A stretch of 64,000 nt of DNA, taken from the NCBI RefSeq assembly GCF_001421765.1, contig NZ_LMLA01000007.1, forward strand, positions 335,510 through 399,509. The letters are read 5' to 3'. Both the position numbers and the translations under genes were made by a program. The notes under the pieces were generated by a model. The model saw only the letters and a program-made list of their open reading frames with translations, was not told where the DNA came from and did not search any database. Source of the stretch: Sphingomonas sp. Leaf32 (lineage in GTDB: Bacteria > Pseudomonadota > Alphaproteobacteria > Sphingomonadales > Sphingomonadaceae). Positions 1 through 8,895 of this stretch are shown here, one piece after another (position 1 is the first letter of the stretch; each line of letters starts with the position of its first letter).

Positions 1-1
1 T

Positions 2-1618
2 GCCGAGCTGGAGACGGCGGAAAAGCTGGGCTTCGATACCGGCCATCGGATGCAGCATCCCTTCGATGCCGCGATCGAACTGCCGGTCTATATCGCGAAC
101 TTCGTGCTGATGGACTATGGCACCGGCGCGGTGATGGGCGTGCCGGCGCATGACCAGCGCGACCTCGACTTCGCGCGGAAATACGGCCTCGAGGTCCGCC
201 GCGTCGTCGCGGATGGCGAGAACGCCGATCCGGTGTTCGAGGGCAACGAAGCCTATACCGGTCCCGGCCGGCTGGTGAACTCCGACTTCCTGAACGACAT
301 GGACGTCGCCGCCGCAAAGCGTGCGGTGATCGACCGGTCCGAATCCGGCGGCTGGGGCAAGGGCACGACCGTATGGCGCCTGCGCGACTGGGGCGTGTCG
401 CGCCAGCGTTACTGGGGCACGCCGATCCCGATCGTCCATTGCGACGATTGCGGCGTGGTGCCGGTCCCGACCGACCAGTTGCCGGTCAAGCTGCCCGAGG
501 ACGTGTCGTTCGACATCCCCGGCAACCCGCTCGACCGCCATCCGACGTGGAAAGCTGTCGACTGCCCAGCCTGCGGCAAGCCGGCGCGGCGCGAAACCGA
601 CACGCTCGACACCTTCGTCGATTCGTCGTGGTATTTCATCCGTTTCGCCAGCCAGCCCGATGACAAACCGTTCGACCGTGCGGTGGCGGAAAGCTGGCTG
701 CCGGTCGGGCAATATATCGGGGGGGTCGAACATGCGATCCTCCACCTGCTCTACGCCCGCTTCTGGACCCGCGCGCTCAACCATGTCGGGCTGATCGACC
801 TGAAGGAGCCGTTCGCCGGCCTGTTCACGCAGGGCATGGTCACGCACGAGACGTACAAGTCGGCCGATGGTCGCTGGCTTGCCCCGTCGGAAGTGACCGA
901 CGGCACCGAGACAGCGACCGGCGATGCGATCACCGTCGGCCGCATCGAAAAAATGTCGAAGTCGAAGAAGAATACGGTCGATCCCGAACCGATTCTCGAT
1001 CGCTACGGTGCTGACGCCGCGCGCTGGTTCATGCTGTCCGACAGCCCGCCCGAACGCGACCTGCCGTGGAGCGAGGCCGGCATCGAAGGCGCCGAACGCT
1101 TCGTCAAGCGGGTGTGGAAGCTGGTCGCGGCGCACGTAGCCGGCGGCACCAGCCCGGATGCGCTGACCCGTGCCATCCACCGTACCATCGCCGGCGTCGC
1201 CGACGATATCACCGGGCTGCAATTCAACAAGGCGGTGGCCAAGCTCTACACATTGCTGGGCGAGGCGGAGAAGGCCAAGGGCATGTCGGACGCCGACATC
1301 GACGCGCTGCTGCTGCTGGTCAGCCCGATGATCCCGCATCTCGCGGAAGAGGCATGGTCGCAACTGGGTCGTCCCGGCCTGATCGCCGATGCCGCATGGC
1401 CGCTGGTCGACGCAGCGATGCTGGTCGAGGCCGAATCGACCATCGCGGTGCAGGTCAACGGCAAGCTGCGCGACACCATCGTCTTGCCCAAGGGCATTGC
1501 CAAGGAGGATGCCGAGGCCGCCGCGCTGGCGAGCGAGAAGATCGTGCGTGCGCTGGAGGGCAAGGCCCCGCGCAAGATCATCGTCGTGCCCGACCGCCTC
1601 GTGAACATCGTCGCATGA
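2..1618 (+). CDS. leuS: Leucyl-tRNA synthetase, 3' part (partial)
   Basis: Class I aminoacyl-tRNA synthetase that charges tRNA-Leu in the cytoplasm. The open frame runs in from the window edge, so the start is missing; 538 residues remain of a family usually about 840-870 long. The visible part opens in the editing (CP1) domain with the block [15 protein letters not shown], which surrounds the editing-site Asp. It continues through [15 protein letters not shown] of the catalytic core and the KMSKS loop ([13 protein letters not shown]), and ends in the anticodon-binding and C-terminal domains. The stop codon overlaps the lptE start (ATGA), so leuS, lptE and holA form one operon. A tRNA-Leu gene lies 86 bp after holA, which may be coincidence. 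Identification is secure. Confidence 0.97.
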   Translation, partial: AELETAEKLGFDTGHRMQHPFDAAIELPVYIANFVLMDYGTGAVMGVPAHDQRDLDFARKYGLEVRRVVADGENADPVFEGNEAYTGPGRLVNSDFLNDMDVAAAKRAVIDRSESGGWGKGTTVWRLRDWGVSRQRYWGTPIPIVHCDDCGVVPVPTDQLPVKLPEDVSFDIPGNPLDRHPTWKAVDCPACGKPARRETDTLDTFVDSSWYFIRFASQPDDKPFDRAVAESWLPVGQYIGGVEHAILHLLYARFWTRALNHVGLIDLKEPFAGLFTQGMVTHETYKSADGRWLAPSEVTDGTETATGDAITVGRIEKMSKSKKNTVDPEPILDRYGADAARWFMLSDSPPERDLPWSEAGIEGAERFVKRVWKLVAAHVAGGTSPDALTRAIHRTIAGVADDITGLQFNKAVAKLYTLLGEAEKAKGMSDADIDALLLLVSPMIPHLAEEAWSQLGRPGLIADAAWPLVDAAMLVEAESTIAVQVNGKLRDTIVLPKGIAKEDAEAAALASEKIVRALEGKAPRKIIVVPDRLVNIVA

Positions 1619-2100
1619 TCCGCGCCGCCATCCTCGCTACCGCACTGCTGCTCGGCGGCTGTGGTCTGCGTCCGCTCTATGCCGGCGGTGAGGGCGGGGT
1701 GGTCCGCCAAACGCTGTCGGGGGTCGAGGTCGCGCCGATTGCGGGCCAGAATGGCTGGCTGGTCGCCAACGCGCTGCGCGACCGGCTGCGCGCCGAGGGG
1801 CCGGCACGCTACCGGTTGGAGATCAAGCTCGACGACGACATCACCGGCCTTGGCGTGCGGCGCGACGATTCGATTACGCGCGAACGGCGGACGCTGCGCG
1901 CGCGCTATCAGTTGATCGACCTGTCGAACGGCGCGGTCACGATCGACGCGACGGCGGGGTCGGATGCCGGCATCGACGTGGTGCGATCCGAATATGCGAC
2001 CATCGCGGCGGAACGCACCGCGCTCGAACGCCTGTCGGTGATCGTCGCCGATCAGATCGTGACCCGGATCGCGCTGAACCTTCCCAAGTCGGGCTCGTGA
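1615..2100 (+). CDS. lptE: LPS-assembly lipoprotein LptE
   Basis: 161-residue outer-membrane lipoprotein that plugs the LptD barrel and helps insert LPS at the cell surface. The N-terminus is a lipoprotein signal: a hydrophobic run followed by the lipobox LLGGC with Cys16 as the lipidated residue, then GLRPLY, typical of LptE. The start ATG overlaps the leuS stop by 4 nt, and its own stop overlaps the holA GTG start. The leuS-lptE-holA order is the standard arrangement in many proteobacteria, which supports the call because LptE sequences diverge strongly. The length is usual for the family. Confidence 0.9.
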   Translation: MIRAAILATALLLGGCGLRPLYAGGEGGVVRQTLSGVEVAPIAGQNGWLVANALRDRLRAEGPARYRLEIKLDDDITGLGVRRDDSITRERRTLRARYQLIDLSNGAVTIDATAGSDAGIDVVRSEYATIAAERTALERLSVIVADQIVTRIALNLPKSGS

Positions 2101-3101
2101 AGCTCCGGCCCGAGCAGGTCGCGGCCAAGCTCGACCGGCCCGGCCCCGATATTCGCTTCTATTTGTTCCACGGCCCCGACACGGCCGGCGCACTGGCGCT
2201 GGCCGGCCGCCTTGCCAAGGGTGTGGGCGAGGGGGCCGAGCGCGTCGATATGGACGGCGCGATGCTGAAGGGCCGTCCGGGCGTGCTGGCGGACGAAGCC
2301 GCCTCCATGTCGCTGTTCGGCGATGCGCGCTTCATCCGCGTGACGGGCATGGGCGAGGAATCGGTCGAGGCGGTGACGCTGCTGCTCGCCGCCGAGCGGG
2401 CCGGCAATCCGGTCGCGGCGATCGCGCCGACGGTCAAGGGCACGTCGAAGCTGGTGAAGCTGGTGACCGCCTCACTGAACGCCGTCGCGGTCGCCTGTTA
2501 CGTGCCCGATGCGGCGCAGGCGGCGAAGCTGGCGGTGGCGATGGCGCGCGACCACGGCCTGCGATTGCTGGGCGACGTGCCCGATCGGCTGGCGGCGGTG
2601 ACGGCGGGCGACCGCGCGGTACTGGCCAGCGAGATCGAAAAGCTGGCGCTGTATCTCGACGCCTCGCCCGATCGGCCGCGCGATGCCGATGGGGAAGCGT
2701 TCGACGCGATCGGGGCTTCCATCGCCGATGCCGAAATGAACGGCATCGTCAGCGCGATGATCGCGGGCGATGCCGCCGCCGCCGCGCTGGCCGAAGTGCC
2801 CGGCGGGCCGATCCCGCTGCTGCGGGGCGTCGCCCGGCGGCTCTTGTCGCTGGCGGAGATGCGCGCCGATATCGATGACGGCGACAGCGTCGACCGGGTG
2901 ATGGAGCGCCACCGCGTGTTCTTCAAGGAACAGGCCGCGACGGCGCAGGCGCTGCGCCGTTGGGATGCCCCGCGCCTCGCCCGCGCGCTGGAACGGGTGC
3001 GCGATGCCGAACGCGCCGCGCTGTCGGGCAGCGGCCTTGGCGACGTGATGACCGCCGCCGAAGCCATCGCGATCGCCCGCGCCGCCGCGCGCGGACGATA
3101 A
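2097..3101 (+). CDS. holA: DNA polymerase III subunit delta
   Basis: Delta subunit of the clamp loader, which opens the beta clamp. The 334 residues match the usual length. The N-terminal part contains FYLFHGPDTAGALALAGRLA, the degenerate AAA+ P-loop region of HolA, followed by an alpha-helical C-terminal part. GTG is chosen as start because it overlaps the lptE stop (GTGA), as at the other junctions of this operon. It is the last gene of leuS-lptE-holA. Confidence 0.93.
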   Translation: MKLRPEQVAAKLDRPGPDIRFYLFHGPDTAGALALAGRLAKGVGEGAERVDMDGAMLKGRPGVLADEAASMSLFGDARFIRVTGMGEESVEAVTLLLAAERAGNPVAAIAPTVKGTSKLVKLVTASLNAVAVACYVPDAAQAAKLAVAMARDHGLRLLGDVPDRLAAVTAGDRAVLASEIEKLALYLDASPDRPRDADGEAFDAIGASIADAEMNGIVSAMIAGDAAAAALAEVPGGPIPLLRGVARRLLSLAEMRADIDDGDSVDRVMERHRVFFKEQAATAQALRRWDAPRLARALERVRDAERAALSGSGLGDVMTAAEAIAIARAAARGR

Positions 3102-3114
3102 CGCATAAAAGCAT

Positions 3115-3143
3115 TTGCACGACCGCCGGTGCGCTGCTAGGGG
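3115..3143 (+). promoter_or_regulatory. Putative promoter of tRNA-Leu
   Basis: TTGCAC at 3115-3120 and TAGGGG at 3138-3143 are separated by 17 bp and lie 43 bp before the mature tRNA 5' end. The -35 fits a housekeeping sigma factor; the -10 is GC-rich, as in many alphaproteobacterial tRNA promoters. Inferred from pattern only. Confidence 0.45.
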
Positions 3144-3186
3144 CACCCTCCTGCCAGCCAAGGGGGCGACCCCAAGGTGTTCACGT

Positions 3187-3273
3187 GCGGTCGTGGCGGA
3201 ACTGGTAGACGCGCAACGTTGAGGTCGTTGTGGCCGAAAGGCCGTGGAAGTTCGAGTCTTCTCGACCGCACCA
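3187..3273 (+). tRNA. tRNA-Leu (anticodon GAG)
   Basis: The 7-bp acceptor stem pairs GCGGTCG (3187-3193) with CGACCGC (3263-3269), followed by discriminator A and an encoded CCA (3271-3273). The anticodon stem CAACG/CGTTG carries the loop TTGAGGT, giving anticodon GAG. A long variable arm (about TGGCCGAAAGGCCGT) identifies a class II tRNA, and GTTCGAGTC marks the T arm. 87 nt including CCA. Confidence 0.97.
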
Positions 3274-3279
3274 TTTCCG

Positions 3280-3309
3280 GTCAAGGGCGGGTATCAGGCC
3301 CGCCTTGAC
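3280..3309 (+). terminator. Hairpin downstream of tRNA-Leu
   Basis: GTCAAGGGCGGG pairs with CCCGCCTTGAC across a short loop, 6 bp after the tRNA CCA. No strong T-run follows, so it may be an intrinsic terminator or only an RNA 3' end hairpin. Confidence 0.5.
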
Positions 3310-3489
3310 GGGAAGTCCGATCGGGCCGCCGTTTTGCGGTGCCGATAGCGGACCCGGGACGATGGTCCCGCACCGGCGCAAGGCCGATCAACTCCGATCA
3401 TTTTCGAACCTGACGCGGGTAGGGTATTTAGCCTGTCGCAATGGCCGCCCCGCCGCTAATGCACGCAGCCTCATGGTAGCGCATTCCTG

Positions 3490-3681
3490 CTAGAGTGGTT
3501 TCCGATCAGGTTGGATCACCGACACGGCGGTGATTTCGGTTCGAGGCAAGGCGGGAGGAGGGAGCGATGCTGAAGCATCGTGACCGACGAGCAACGCCGC
3601 CCCGGATCGAAAGCGCCCCGCTGCGAAGCAGGCGCCCGAAGGGCGATGACGGCGGTTCAACTTGGTCGGAAACGGCTCTAG
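3490..3681. mobile_element. MITE-like 192-bp element with imperfect terminal inverted repeats
   Basis: The left end (from 3490) begins CTAGAGTGGTTTCCGATCAG and the right end (to 3681), read on the other strand, begins CTAGAGCCGTTTCCGACCAA; the match continues for about 28 bp with a few differences. The interior is GC-rich and no convincing gene is visible. Short length, inverted termini and identical CTAG outer tetranucleotides suggest a non-autonomous transposable element, or a long hairpin-forming repeat. No second copy was noticed in the window. Confidence 0.5.
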
Positions 3682-3706
3682 GGCCAATCGACATTCACCG
3701 GACATC

Positions 3707-3813
3707 GTCACCCCGGACTTGTTCCGGGGTCCACCGAGCCGCAGTCGCGGTCGATAGAGGCTCACGCCGCACCGATTGCCGCGCCGTCGACCCCGGAACA
3801 AGTCCGGGGTGAC
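3707..3813. repeat. REP-like inverted pair, family A, copy 1 (107 bp)
   Basis: Two 28-bp units in opposite orientation lie at 3707-3734 and 3786-3813. Each has a palindromic core CCCCGGACTTGTTCCGGGG flanked by GTCA and TCCAC; the second unit differs by one base. The 51-bp interior, read on the minus strand, starts like the interior of the pair at 27523-27629 (GGCGCGGCAATCGGTG versus GGTGCAGCGATCGGTG), and both pairs are exactly 107 bp long. Confidence 0.8.
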
Positions 3814-3866
3814 GGAAAGGATGTGAATGTCGACCCGCCATAGGTTCTGATCCAACCACACGGAAT

Positions 3867-3949
3867 CGTCGCCCTAGCGAAGGCTGGGGCCACAGGCGGC
3901 TCCTGCTGCGTGCCAGCCCCAAGCGATCCTACCCTTCGCTGGTATGACG
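3867..3949. repeat. Degenerate inverted repeat pair
   Basis: CGTCGCCCTAGCGAAGG at the left and, on the opposite strand, CGTCATACCAGCGAAGG at the right form an imperfect inverted pair about 80 bp across. With the hairpin, MITE-like element and REP pair, it accounts for most of the gene-free stretch 3280-4003, where no coding region is supported. Confidence 0.45.
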
Positions 3950-4003
3950 TTCGGTGCAAACAGGGCGAGAAGCGAACCGCCCACCCCCAGCAGGCTGCGC
4001 CGC

Positions 4004-4870
4004 TTACCGGCTCCAGCGCGCGAAAATGGCGGTCGGCAGGGTCAGGCCGCGGGCTTCCTCGCGCACGCCCAGTTCGCCGCATTCGACCTGCCCGCCCAGA
4101 TCGCCCAGCGACTGACGCAGCAATTCACCGATCGCCAGCGCCGACATCCGCACCGCGTACACGGTCAGGAACAGGAAGCGCGAGTTCGCATCGAGCAACT
4201 GCCGGCAATCGGCGATCATCGCCGGCAGGTGCTCTTCCAGCTTCCACACCTCGCCGTTCGGGCCGCGGCCCCATTTCGGTGGATCGAGGATGATGCCGTC
4301 ATAACGCCGCCCGCGCCGCACCTCACGGGCGACGAACTTCGCGGCATCCTCGACCAGCCAGCGCACCGGCTTGTCGGTCATGTCCGACAGCGCGGCGTTG
4401 CTCCGTGCCTGTTCGACCGACTTCTTCGACGCATCGACATGGACGACGCGCGCGCCGGCCGCCGCCAGCGCCAGCGATCCGACGCCGGTATAGCCGAACA
4501 GGTTCAGGCATTCCGGGTCACTCGCCCCGTCCAGCCGACCGCGCATCCAGTCCCATACCGGTGCCATGTCGGGGAAGAAGCCGAGATGGCGGAACGGGGT
4601 GTTGCTCGCCGAAAAGCGCACCTCGCGCCACGTCAGCGGCCAGTCGCGCGGGGGCTGTTTGAAGAACTGCCAGCGCCCGCCGCCATCCTCGTCCGATCCC
4701 GGCACGAATTCGCCATGCGCGTCCCAGTCGGCCAGCGCCGGCGCCCACATCGCCTGTGGTTCGGGCCGGATAAAGCGATAGGGGCCATAGCGTTCGAGCT
4801 TGCGACCATGGCCGCAGTCGATCAGCCCGTAATCGGTCCAGGGTTCGCCGATAAGTGCGATCGGGTCCAT
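4004..4870 (-). CDS. Class I SAM-dependent methyltransferase (RlmI-like)
   Basis: 288-residue Rossmann-fold methyltransferase. LNLFGYTGVGSLALAAAGARVVHVDASKKSVEQARSNA is split here by features: motif I is LFGYTGVGS, the SAM-binding acidic residue is in VVHVDAS, and motif IV is LDPPKWG. The DPPK motif is typical of RlmI/RlmK-type m5C or m2G rRNA methyltransferases, but the N-terminal PUA domain of RlmI is absent, so the RNA target cannot be stated. The start at 4870 is chosen because it overlaps the thrC stop by one base (TGATG); it is the last gene of the ctaB-to-thrC series. Confidence 0.82.
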   Translation of the reverse strand: MDPIALIGEPWTDYGLIDCGHGRKLERYGPYRFIRPEPQAMWAPALADWDAHGEFVPGSDEDGGGRWQFFKQPPRDWPLTWREVRFSASNTPFRHLGFFPDMAPVWDWMRGRLDGASDPECLNLFGYTGVGSLALAAAGARVVHVDASKKSVEQARSNAALSDMTDKPVRWLVEDAAKFVAREVRRGRRYDGIILDPPKWGRGPNGEVWKLEEHLPAMIADCRQLLDANSRFLFLTVYAVRMSALAIGELLRQSLGDLGGQVECGELGVREEARGLTLPTAIFARWSR

Positions 4871-6264
4871 CAGGCGCGCGGGGTCGCCCGTTCGGCGATC
4901 CAGGCGGTCACCGCGTCGAAGGTCGCGGGCAGGGTGACATAGCGTTCCTCGCGCTCGAACAGGTCGCCGACACGCGGCGGCAGCGTGGCACGGGTGCCGA
5001 TGGCGCGTTCGACCGCATCGGGGAACTTGGCCGGATGCGCCGTCGCCAGCGTCACGATCGGCGCGTCGATCCCGCTGTCGAGCGCGGCGGCAAGGGCGAT
5101 GGCGGTGTGCGGATCGATGGTCTGCGCGGCATGACCGCACGCCCAGCGCATCGCCTGCGCCATGCGGTCGCCATCGACCCGCGCGCTCTGGAACAGCGAC
5201 GCGGCGCCCTGTTGCTGGGCATTGGTCAGGCGCATCGCCCGCGTCGCCTCGAACCCGCGCATCTGGTCGCCCAGCGCCCGTCCGTCGCCGCCGCCCAGAT
5301 CGTGCAGCAGCCGTTCGAAGTTCGAGCTGACCTGGATGTCCATCGACGGCGTGGCGGTGGGCGTCACTGTCGCGCTCGAATAATCGCCGTTGGTCAGCGC
5401 GCGGTGGAGGATGTCGTTGACGTTGGTCGCGACGATCAGTCTGGCGATCGGCAGCCCCATCTGTGCCGCGACGTACCCTGCAAACACATCGCCGAAATTG
5501 CCGGTCGGGACCGAGAAGGCGATCGCCTTGTCCGGTCCGCCCAGTCGCACGGCGGCGTAGAAATAATAGACCACCTGCGCCATCAACCGCGCCCAGTTGA
5601 TCGAGTTCACCGCCGACAACCGGAAGCGACCCGAAAAACCGGGATCGTTGAACATCGCCTTGACCAGCGCCTGCGCGGTGTCGAAATCTCCCTCGATCGC
5701 GATGTTGTGGACGTTGGGCGACAGCACGGTGGTCATCTGCCGCCGCTGCACGTCGGAGACGCGGCCAGCGGGGTGCAGCATGAAGATGTCGATATTCTCG
5801 CGGCCCGCCACGGCGTCGATCGCGGCAGAGCCGGTGTCGCCGCTGGTCGCGCCGACGATGGTCAGCCGCTGGGACGTGCCGGTCAGGAAGCGTTCGAAGA
5901 ACAGCCCGAGGAGCTGCAGCGCCACGTCCTTGAACGCCAGCGTCGGGCCGTGGAACAGCTCCAGCAGCCATTGGTCATGGTCGAGCTGGACCAGCGGGGT
6001 CACCGCCTTGTGGCTGAACCGGCCATAGGCGGTATCGCACAGCACGCGCAGTTCGGCTTCGCTCAGCGAATCGCCGACGAAGGGCAACATCACCCGCACC
6101 GCCGTTTCGGCATAGCTGAGGCCCGCCAGCGCGGCGATCTCGGCGTGCGTCAGCGTCGGCCATTCGGTCGGGACATAGAGTCCGCCGTCACTTGCCAATC
6201 CGGCCAGCGTCGCGCCGGCGAAGTCGAGTTCGGGCGCATCGCCCCTGGTGCTGACATACCGCAT
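4870..6264 (-). CDS. thrC: Threonine synthase
   Basis: PLP enzyme converting O-phospho-L-homoserine to threonine. The 464 residues begin with the family-typical MRYVSTRGDAPELDF. The PLP lysine is in HGPTLAFKDVALQ, and a Gly-rich phosphate-binding turn follows in GATSGDTGSAAIDAV. Proteobacterial class I length. The upstream in-frame codons do not resemble the family, so the start is at MRYVST. It lies 10 bp after SURF1 and overlaps the methyltransferase start, so it is probably cotranscribed with the oxidase assembly genes. Confidence 0.96.
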   Translation of the reverse strand: MRYVSTRGDAPELDFAGATLAGLASDGGLYVPTEWPTLTHAEIAALAGLSYAETAVRVMLPFVGDSLSEAELRVLCDTAYGRFSHKAVTPLVQLDHDQWLLELFHGPTLAFKDVALQLLGLFFERFLTGTSQRLTIVGATSGDTGSAAIDAVAGRENIDIFMLHPAGRVSDVQRRQMTTVLSPNVHNIAIEGDFDTAQALVKAMFNDPGFSGRFRLSAVNSINWARLMAQVVYYFYAAVRLGGPDKAIAFSVPTGNFGDVFAGYVAAQMGLPIARLIVATNVNDILHRALTNGDYSSATVTPTATPSMDIQVSSNFERLLHDLGGGDGRALGDQMRGFEATRAMRLTNAQQQGAASLFQSARVDGDRMAQAMRWACGHAAQTIDPHTAIALAAALDSGIDAPIVTLATAHPAKFPDAVERAIGTRATLPPRVGDLFEREERYVTLPATFDAVTAWIAERATPRA

Positions 6265-6274
6265 GGGGGTGCGG

Positions 6275-6883
6275 TTAGCGGCTGCGGCGGCGAAGTGCCA
6301 GCAAGTATATGATGACCGCCGCCAAGGCGAAGCCGAACCATTGCAGCGCATAGCCCAGATGATTGTCGGGCAGGCTGGCGGGATCGGGCCGCTGGCTGGC
6401 GGACAGGCCGGGAGCGGAGATGTCCGACACGATCATCGGCGCAGGGCGTTTGGCGTGGCCGGTCATCCGGTCGAGCAATGTCGGGCCACCGGGTGCATGG
6501 CTGAGCGTGCCTGCGACCGGCCCACCGGCCCAAACCGGGCGCAGCTTCGGATCAGCGGCGACCCCCATGTCGACGCCGAAGCGCTGGCCGGCGGAGGATA
6601 CACAAGCGGCGATGTGGCGATAGCCCGGCTTGCCGTCGGTCGTGCGCCCTGCGCCCATCGTCCACCCCTCGACCCGCGCGCACGTCGCGGTGACGCGCGC
6701 GAACAACAGGTCGTCGGTGATCCGCACCGGTAGCGGCTCGGCCGGGCGGTCGAGATTAGCGGTGGCGCGCGCGATCAGCGCGGCCTTTTCGACGCGGCGC
6801 TGGAGCTGCCAGACGCCCAGCGCCACCATGGCGGCAACGGCGAGCAGGACGATCAGCGTGGGAAGGACGGGCAGGCGCTTCAT
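6275..6883 (-). CDS. SURF1 family cytochrome c oxidase assembly protein
   Basis: 202-residue inner-membrane protein with a transmembrane helix near each end (about residues 7-26 and 180-198), the SURF1 arrangement with the loop in the periplasm. GVWQLQRRVEKAALI after TM1 and HLGYALQWFGFALAAVIIYL near the C-terminus are family landmarks. SURF1 assists heme a insertion into the aa3-type oxidase. It overlaps the DUF983 gene by 4 nt and lies in the ctaB-ctaG-ctaE cluster, which supports the role. Confidence 0.9.
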   Translation of the reverse strand: MKRLPVLPTLIVLLAVAAMVALGVWQLQRRVEKAALIARATANLDRPAEPLPVRITDDLLFARVTATCARVEGWTMGAGRTTDGKPGYRHIAACVSSAGQRFGVDMGVAADPKLRPVWAGGPVAGTLSHAPGGPTLLDRMTGHAKRPAPMIVSDISAPGLSASQRPDPASLPDNHLGYALQWFGFALAAVIIYLLALRRRSR

Positions 6884-7263
6884 GGTCGGGGGTCGATTTT
6901 GCCTTCACGTGCGGCGTTACGATATTCGAGCGCCAGCAACATGCCCTTGGCCACGCGCAACGATCCGACCACGCCGCCGATGGTCAGCGGCACCCAAAGC
7001 AGGACATGGACCCACCACGGTGGCCCGACCTTCAGGTCGAGCCAGATGGCGAGGACGGTGACGATCCCGCCCAGGATCAGCGTCAGGAAGGCCGCCGGCC
7101 CGTCGCCGACATTGAACGCGGTGAAATCGAGTGAGCAGGCGCTACACCGATCGGCAAAGGCGACGGGGCCACGAAACAGCGTCGTCGCCCCGCAGCGCGG
7201 GCACAGGCCGCGTACGCCGCAATCGAAGGGCGCGGGACCGCCCGCGCCCGTCTGGTCAGGCAT
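6880..7263 (-). CDS. DUF983 family zinc-ribbon membrane protein
   Basis: 127 residues. The N-terminal zinc ribbon has two CxxC pairs (CPRCGATTLFRG and CSAC), followed by two hydrophobic helices (about residues 50-70 and 77-97), the DUF983 layout. The function is unknown, but members are regularly encoded between coxC/ctaE and SURF1 in alphaproteobacteria, implying a role in oxidase biogenesis. The ATG at 7263 overlaps the ctaE stop (TGATG) and the stop overlaps the SURF1 start. Confidence 0.85.
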   Translation of the reverse strand: MPDQTGAGGPAPFDCGVRGLCPRCGATTLFRGPVAFADRCSACSLDFTAFNVGDGPAAFLTLILGGIVTVLAIWLDLKVGPPWWVHVLLWVPLTIGGVVGSLRVAKGMLLALEYRNAAREGKIDPRP

Positions 7264-8180
7264 CAGCCGCCATGGATCGGCGCGCCCCAGCCGCCCCACA
7301 CATAGATGACGACGAACAGGAACAGCCACACCACGTCGACGAAGTGCCAATACCATGCCGCCGCTTCGAAGCCGAAATGCTGTTTCGGCGTGAAGTCGCC
7401 CTTGTACGCGCGGATCAGGTTGACGGCGAGGAAGATGGTGCCGACCAGCACGTGGAAGCCGTGGAACCCGGTCGCCATGTAGAAGGCCGCACCATAGTTC
7501 AGCCCCTTGAACGGCATCGGCGCGTGCATGTATTCATAGGCCTGGATGCACGAGAACAGCGCGCCGAGCAGGACGGTCAGCCACAGCCCCTTCTTGACGC
7601 CGTCATTCTCGCCCACGCCGATCGCGCCCCACAGGCCCTTCAACGCACCGCCGCGCTGGTTGTGGATCAGCGCATGGTGCGCCCAGGTGACGGTCGTGCC
7701 CGACAGCAGCAGGATGAAAGTGTTGAGCAGCGGCAGTTCGAAGGCATTGAGCACTTCGAGGCCAGCGGGCGGCCACTGGGCCTTCACCGCCGTATCGCCC
7801 GCCTCGATCAGCGACGTGCCGCCGTCATGGCTCCACTGGACCGCCGCCGGGAACAGCGAGAAGTCGAACCACGACCAGAACCAGCCGACGAAGAACATCA
7901 CTTCGGACGCGATAAACAGGATCATGCCATAGCGCAGGTGCAGCTGCACCACCGGGGTATGGTCGCCCGCTTTCGCCTCGCGGATGACGTCCGCCCACCA
8001 GAAGCCCATGCAGGACAGCGTGGCGATCAGCCCCGCGCCGAACACCAGGCCGCCCAGCGCCGCCTCGTTCATCCACATGATGCCGCCCGCCGCCAGCGCG
8101 AAGGCGGCCAGCGAGCTTGCCAGCGGCCAGATGCTGGGGGGAAGGATGTGAAAATCGTGGTTCTTCGCGCCTGCCATCAT
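7263..8180 (-). CDS. ctaE: Cytochrome c oxidase subunit 3
   Basis: 305-residue polytopic membrane protein, subunit III of the aa3-type oxidase. The predicted seven helices and landmarks HDFHILPPSIWPL (N-terminus), FIASEVMFFVGWFWSWF and GFHGFHVLVGTIFL plus AAWYWHFVDVVWLFLF (C-terminus) are diagnostic. Two Mets open the reading frame (8180, 8177). ctaC and ctaD for subunits I and II are not in the window. Confidence 0.97.
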   Translation of the reverse strand: MMAGAKNHDFHILPPSIWPLASSLAAFALAAGGIMWMNEAALGGLVFGAGLIATLSCMGFWWADVIREAKAGDHTPVVQLHLRYGMILFIASEVMFFVGWFWSWFDFSLFPAAVQWSHDGGTSLIEAGDTAVKAQWPPAGLEVLNAFELPLLNTFILLLSGTTVTWAHHALIHNQRGGALKGLWGAIGVGENDGVKKGLWLTVLLGALFSCIQAYEYMHAPMPFKGLNYGAAFYMATGFHGFHVLVGTIFLAVNLIRAYKGDFTPKQHFGFEAAAWYWHFVDVVWLFLFVVIYVWGGWGAPIHGG

Positions 8181-8230
8181 CCGTCCCTAACGTTCGTCGC
8201 GCCTATGCTGGCACGTGATTGCGCCCGACC

Positions 8231-8764
8231 CTAGCTGGTCGTCGCGGCCGAATCCACCGGGTAAAATGTATAGGACAGCGTGATCGCGCGAATGTCCTTC
8301 GCATCCGGATCGGCCAGCATCTTCGGATCGACGAAGAAGATGACCGGCATCCGCACCTTTTCGCCGGGTTGCAGCGTCTGCTGGGTGAAGCAGAAACACT
8401 GTATCTTCGTGAAATATTTGCCCGCCTGGGATGGCGTCACGTTGAAGGTCGCGGTGCCGGTCACCGGCCTCCCCGACACGTTCTTCGCGGTGAAGAACGC
8501 CATGTCGCGCGCGCCGATGTCGACGGTTTCCGATGCGCGTTCGGGCTTGAACTCCCATCCCAGCGCCGGGTTGGTATTGGTGTCGAAGCGCACCACGACC
8601 TTGTCGCCGATGCCGCCGGGCGCTTCCTGTCCGCGCTGGGTGGTGCCGTTGAAGCCGGTCACCTGACAGAACATGCGGTAGAGCGGAACACTGGCGAACC
8701 CGACCCCGGTCATGCCGACGACAGCGGCGGCGGAGAACAAGGCGGTGCGCAGGTTCCGGGTCAT
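8231..8764 (-). CDS. ctaG: Cytochrome c oxidase assembly protein CtaG (Cox11)
   Basis: 177-residue periplasmic copper chaperone anchored by one N-terminal helix (about residues 7-25), delivering copper to the CuB site. The copper-binding CFCF motif is present in IQCFCFTQQTL, as is the preceding SASVPLYRMFCQVTG-like stretch (FASVPLYRMFCQVTG). The ATG at 8764 is in the ATGA overlap with the stop of the small membrane protein upstream. Length is usual. Confidence 0.95.
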   Translation of the reverse strand: MTRNLRTALFSAAAVVGMTGVGFASVPLYRMFCQVTGFNGTTQRGQEAPGGIGDKVVVRFDTNTNPALGWEFKPERASETVDIGARDMAFFTAKNVSGRPVTGTATFNVTPSQAGKYFTKIQCFCFTQQTLQPGEKVRMPVIFFVDPKMLADPDAKDIRAITLSYTFYPVDSAATTS

Positions 8765-8895
8765 GCGCCCATCCCGGCCCGAATCTTGACGATGGTGATC
8801 GCGAACATCAGCAGGACGAAGGCGCCTAGCAGCCACGCCATCACCTTTGCCCGTTCCCGCTGGCGCGCGCGGATACGATCGTCGTGTTCGCTCAT
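8761..8895 (-). CDS. Small single-helix membrane protein of the cox cluster (44 aa)
   Basis: 44 residues: a charged N-terminus ([17 protein letters not shown]) followed by one hydrophobic helix (about residues 20-38). The gene is locked between ctaB and ctaG by 4-nt overlaps on both sides, which supports it being real despite its size. Short ORFs at this position are seen in alphaproteobacterial cox operons and are sometimes called CoxF. The role is unknown; it may help oxidase assembly. Confidence 0.75.
   Translation of the reverse strand: MSEHDDRIRARQRERAKVMAWLLGAFVLLMFAITIVKIRAGMGA

Noticed and set aside
3230..4003. Several short frames between tRNA-Leu and the methyltransferase
   Set aside because: All fall inside repeats or the tRNA and show repeat-derived residues such as PGTSPG.
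4870..6351. Longer form of thrC with 29 extra N-terminal residues
   Set aside because: The extra residues run into SURF1 and do not match the family, which starts MRYVSTRG.
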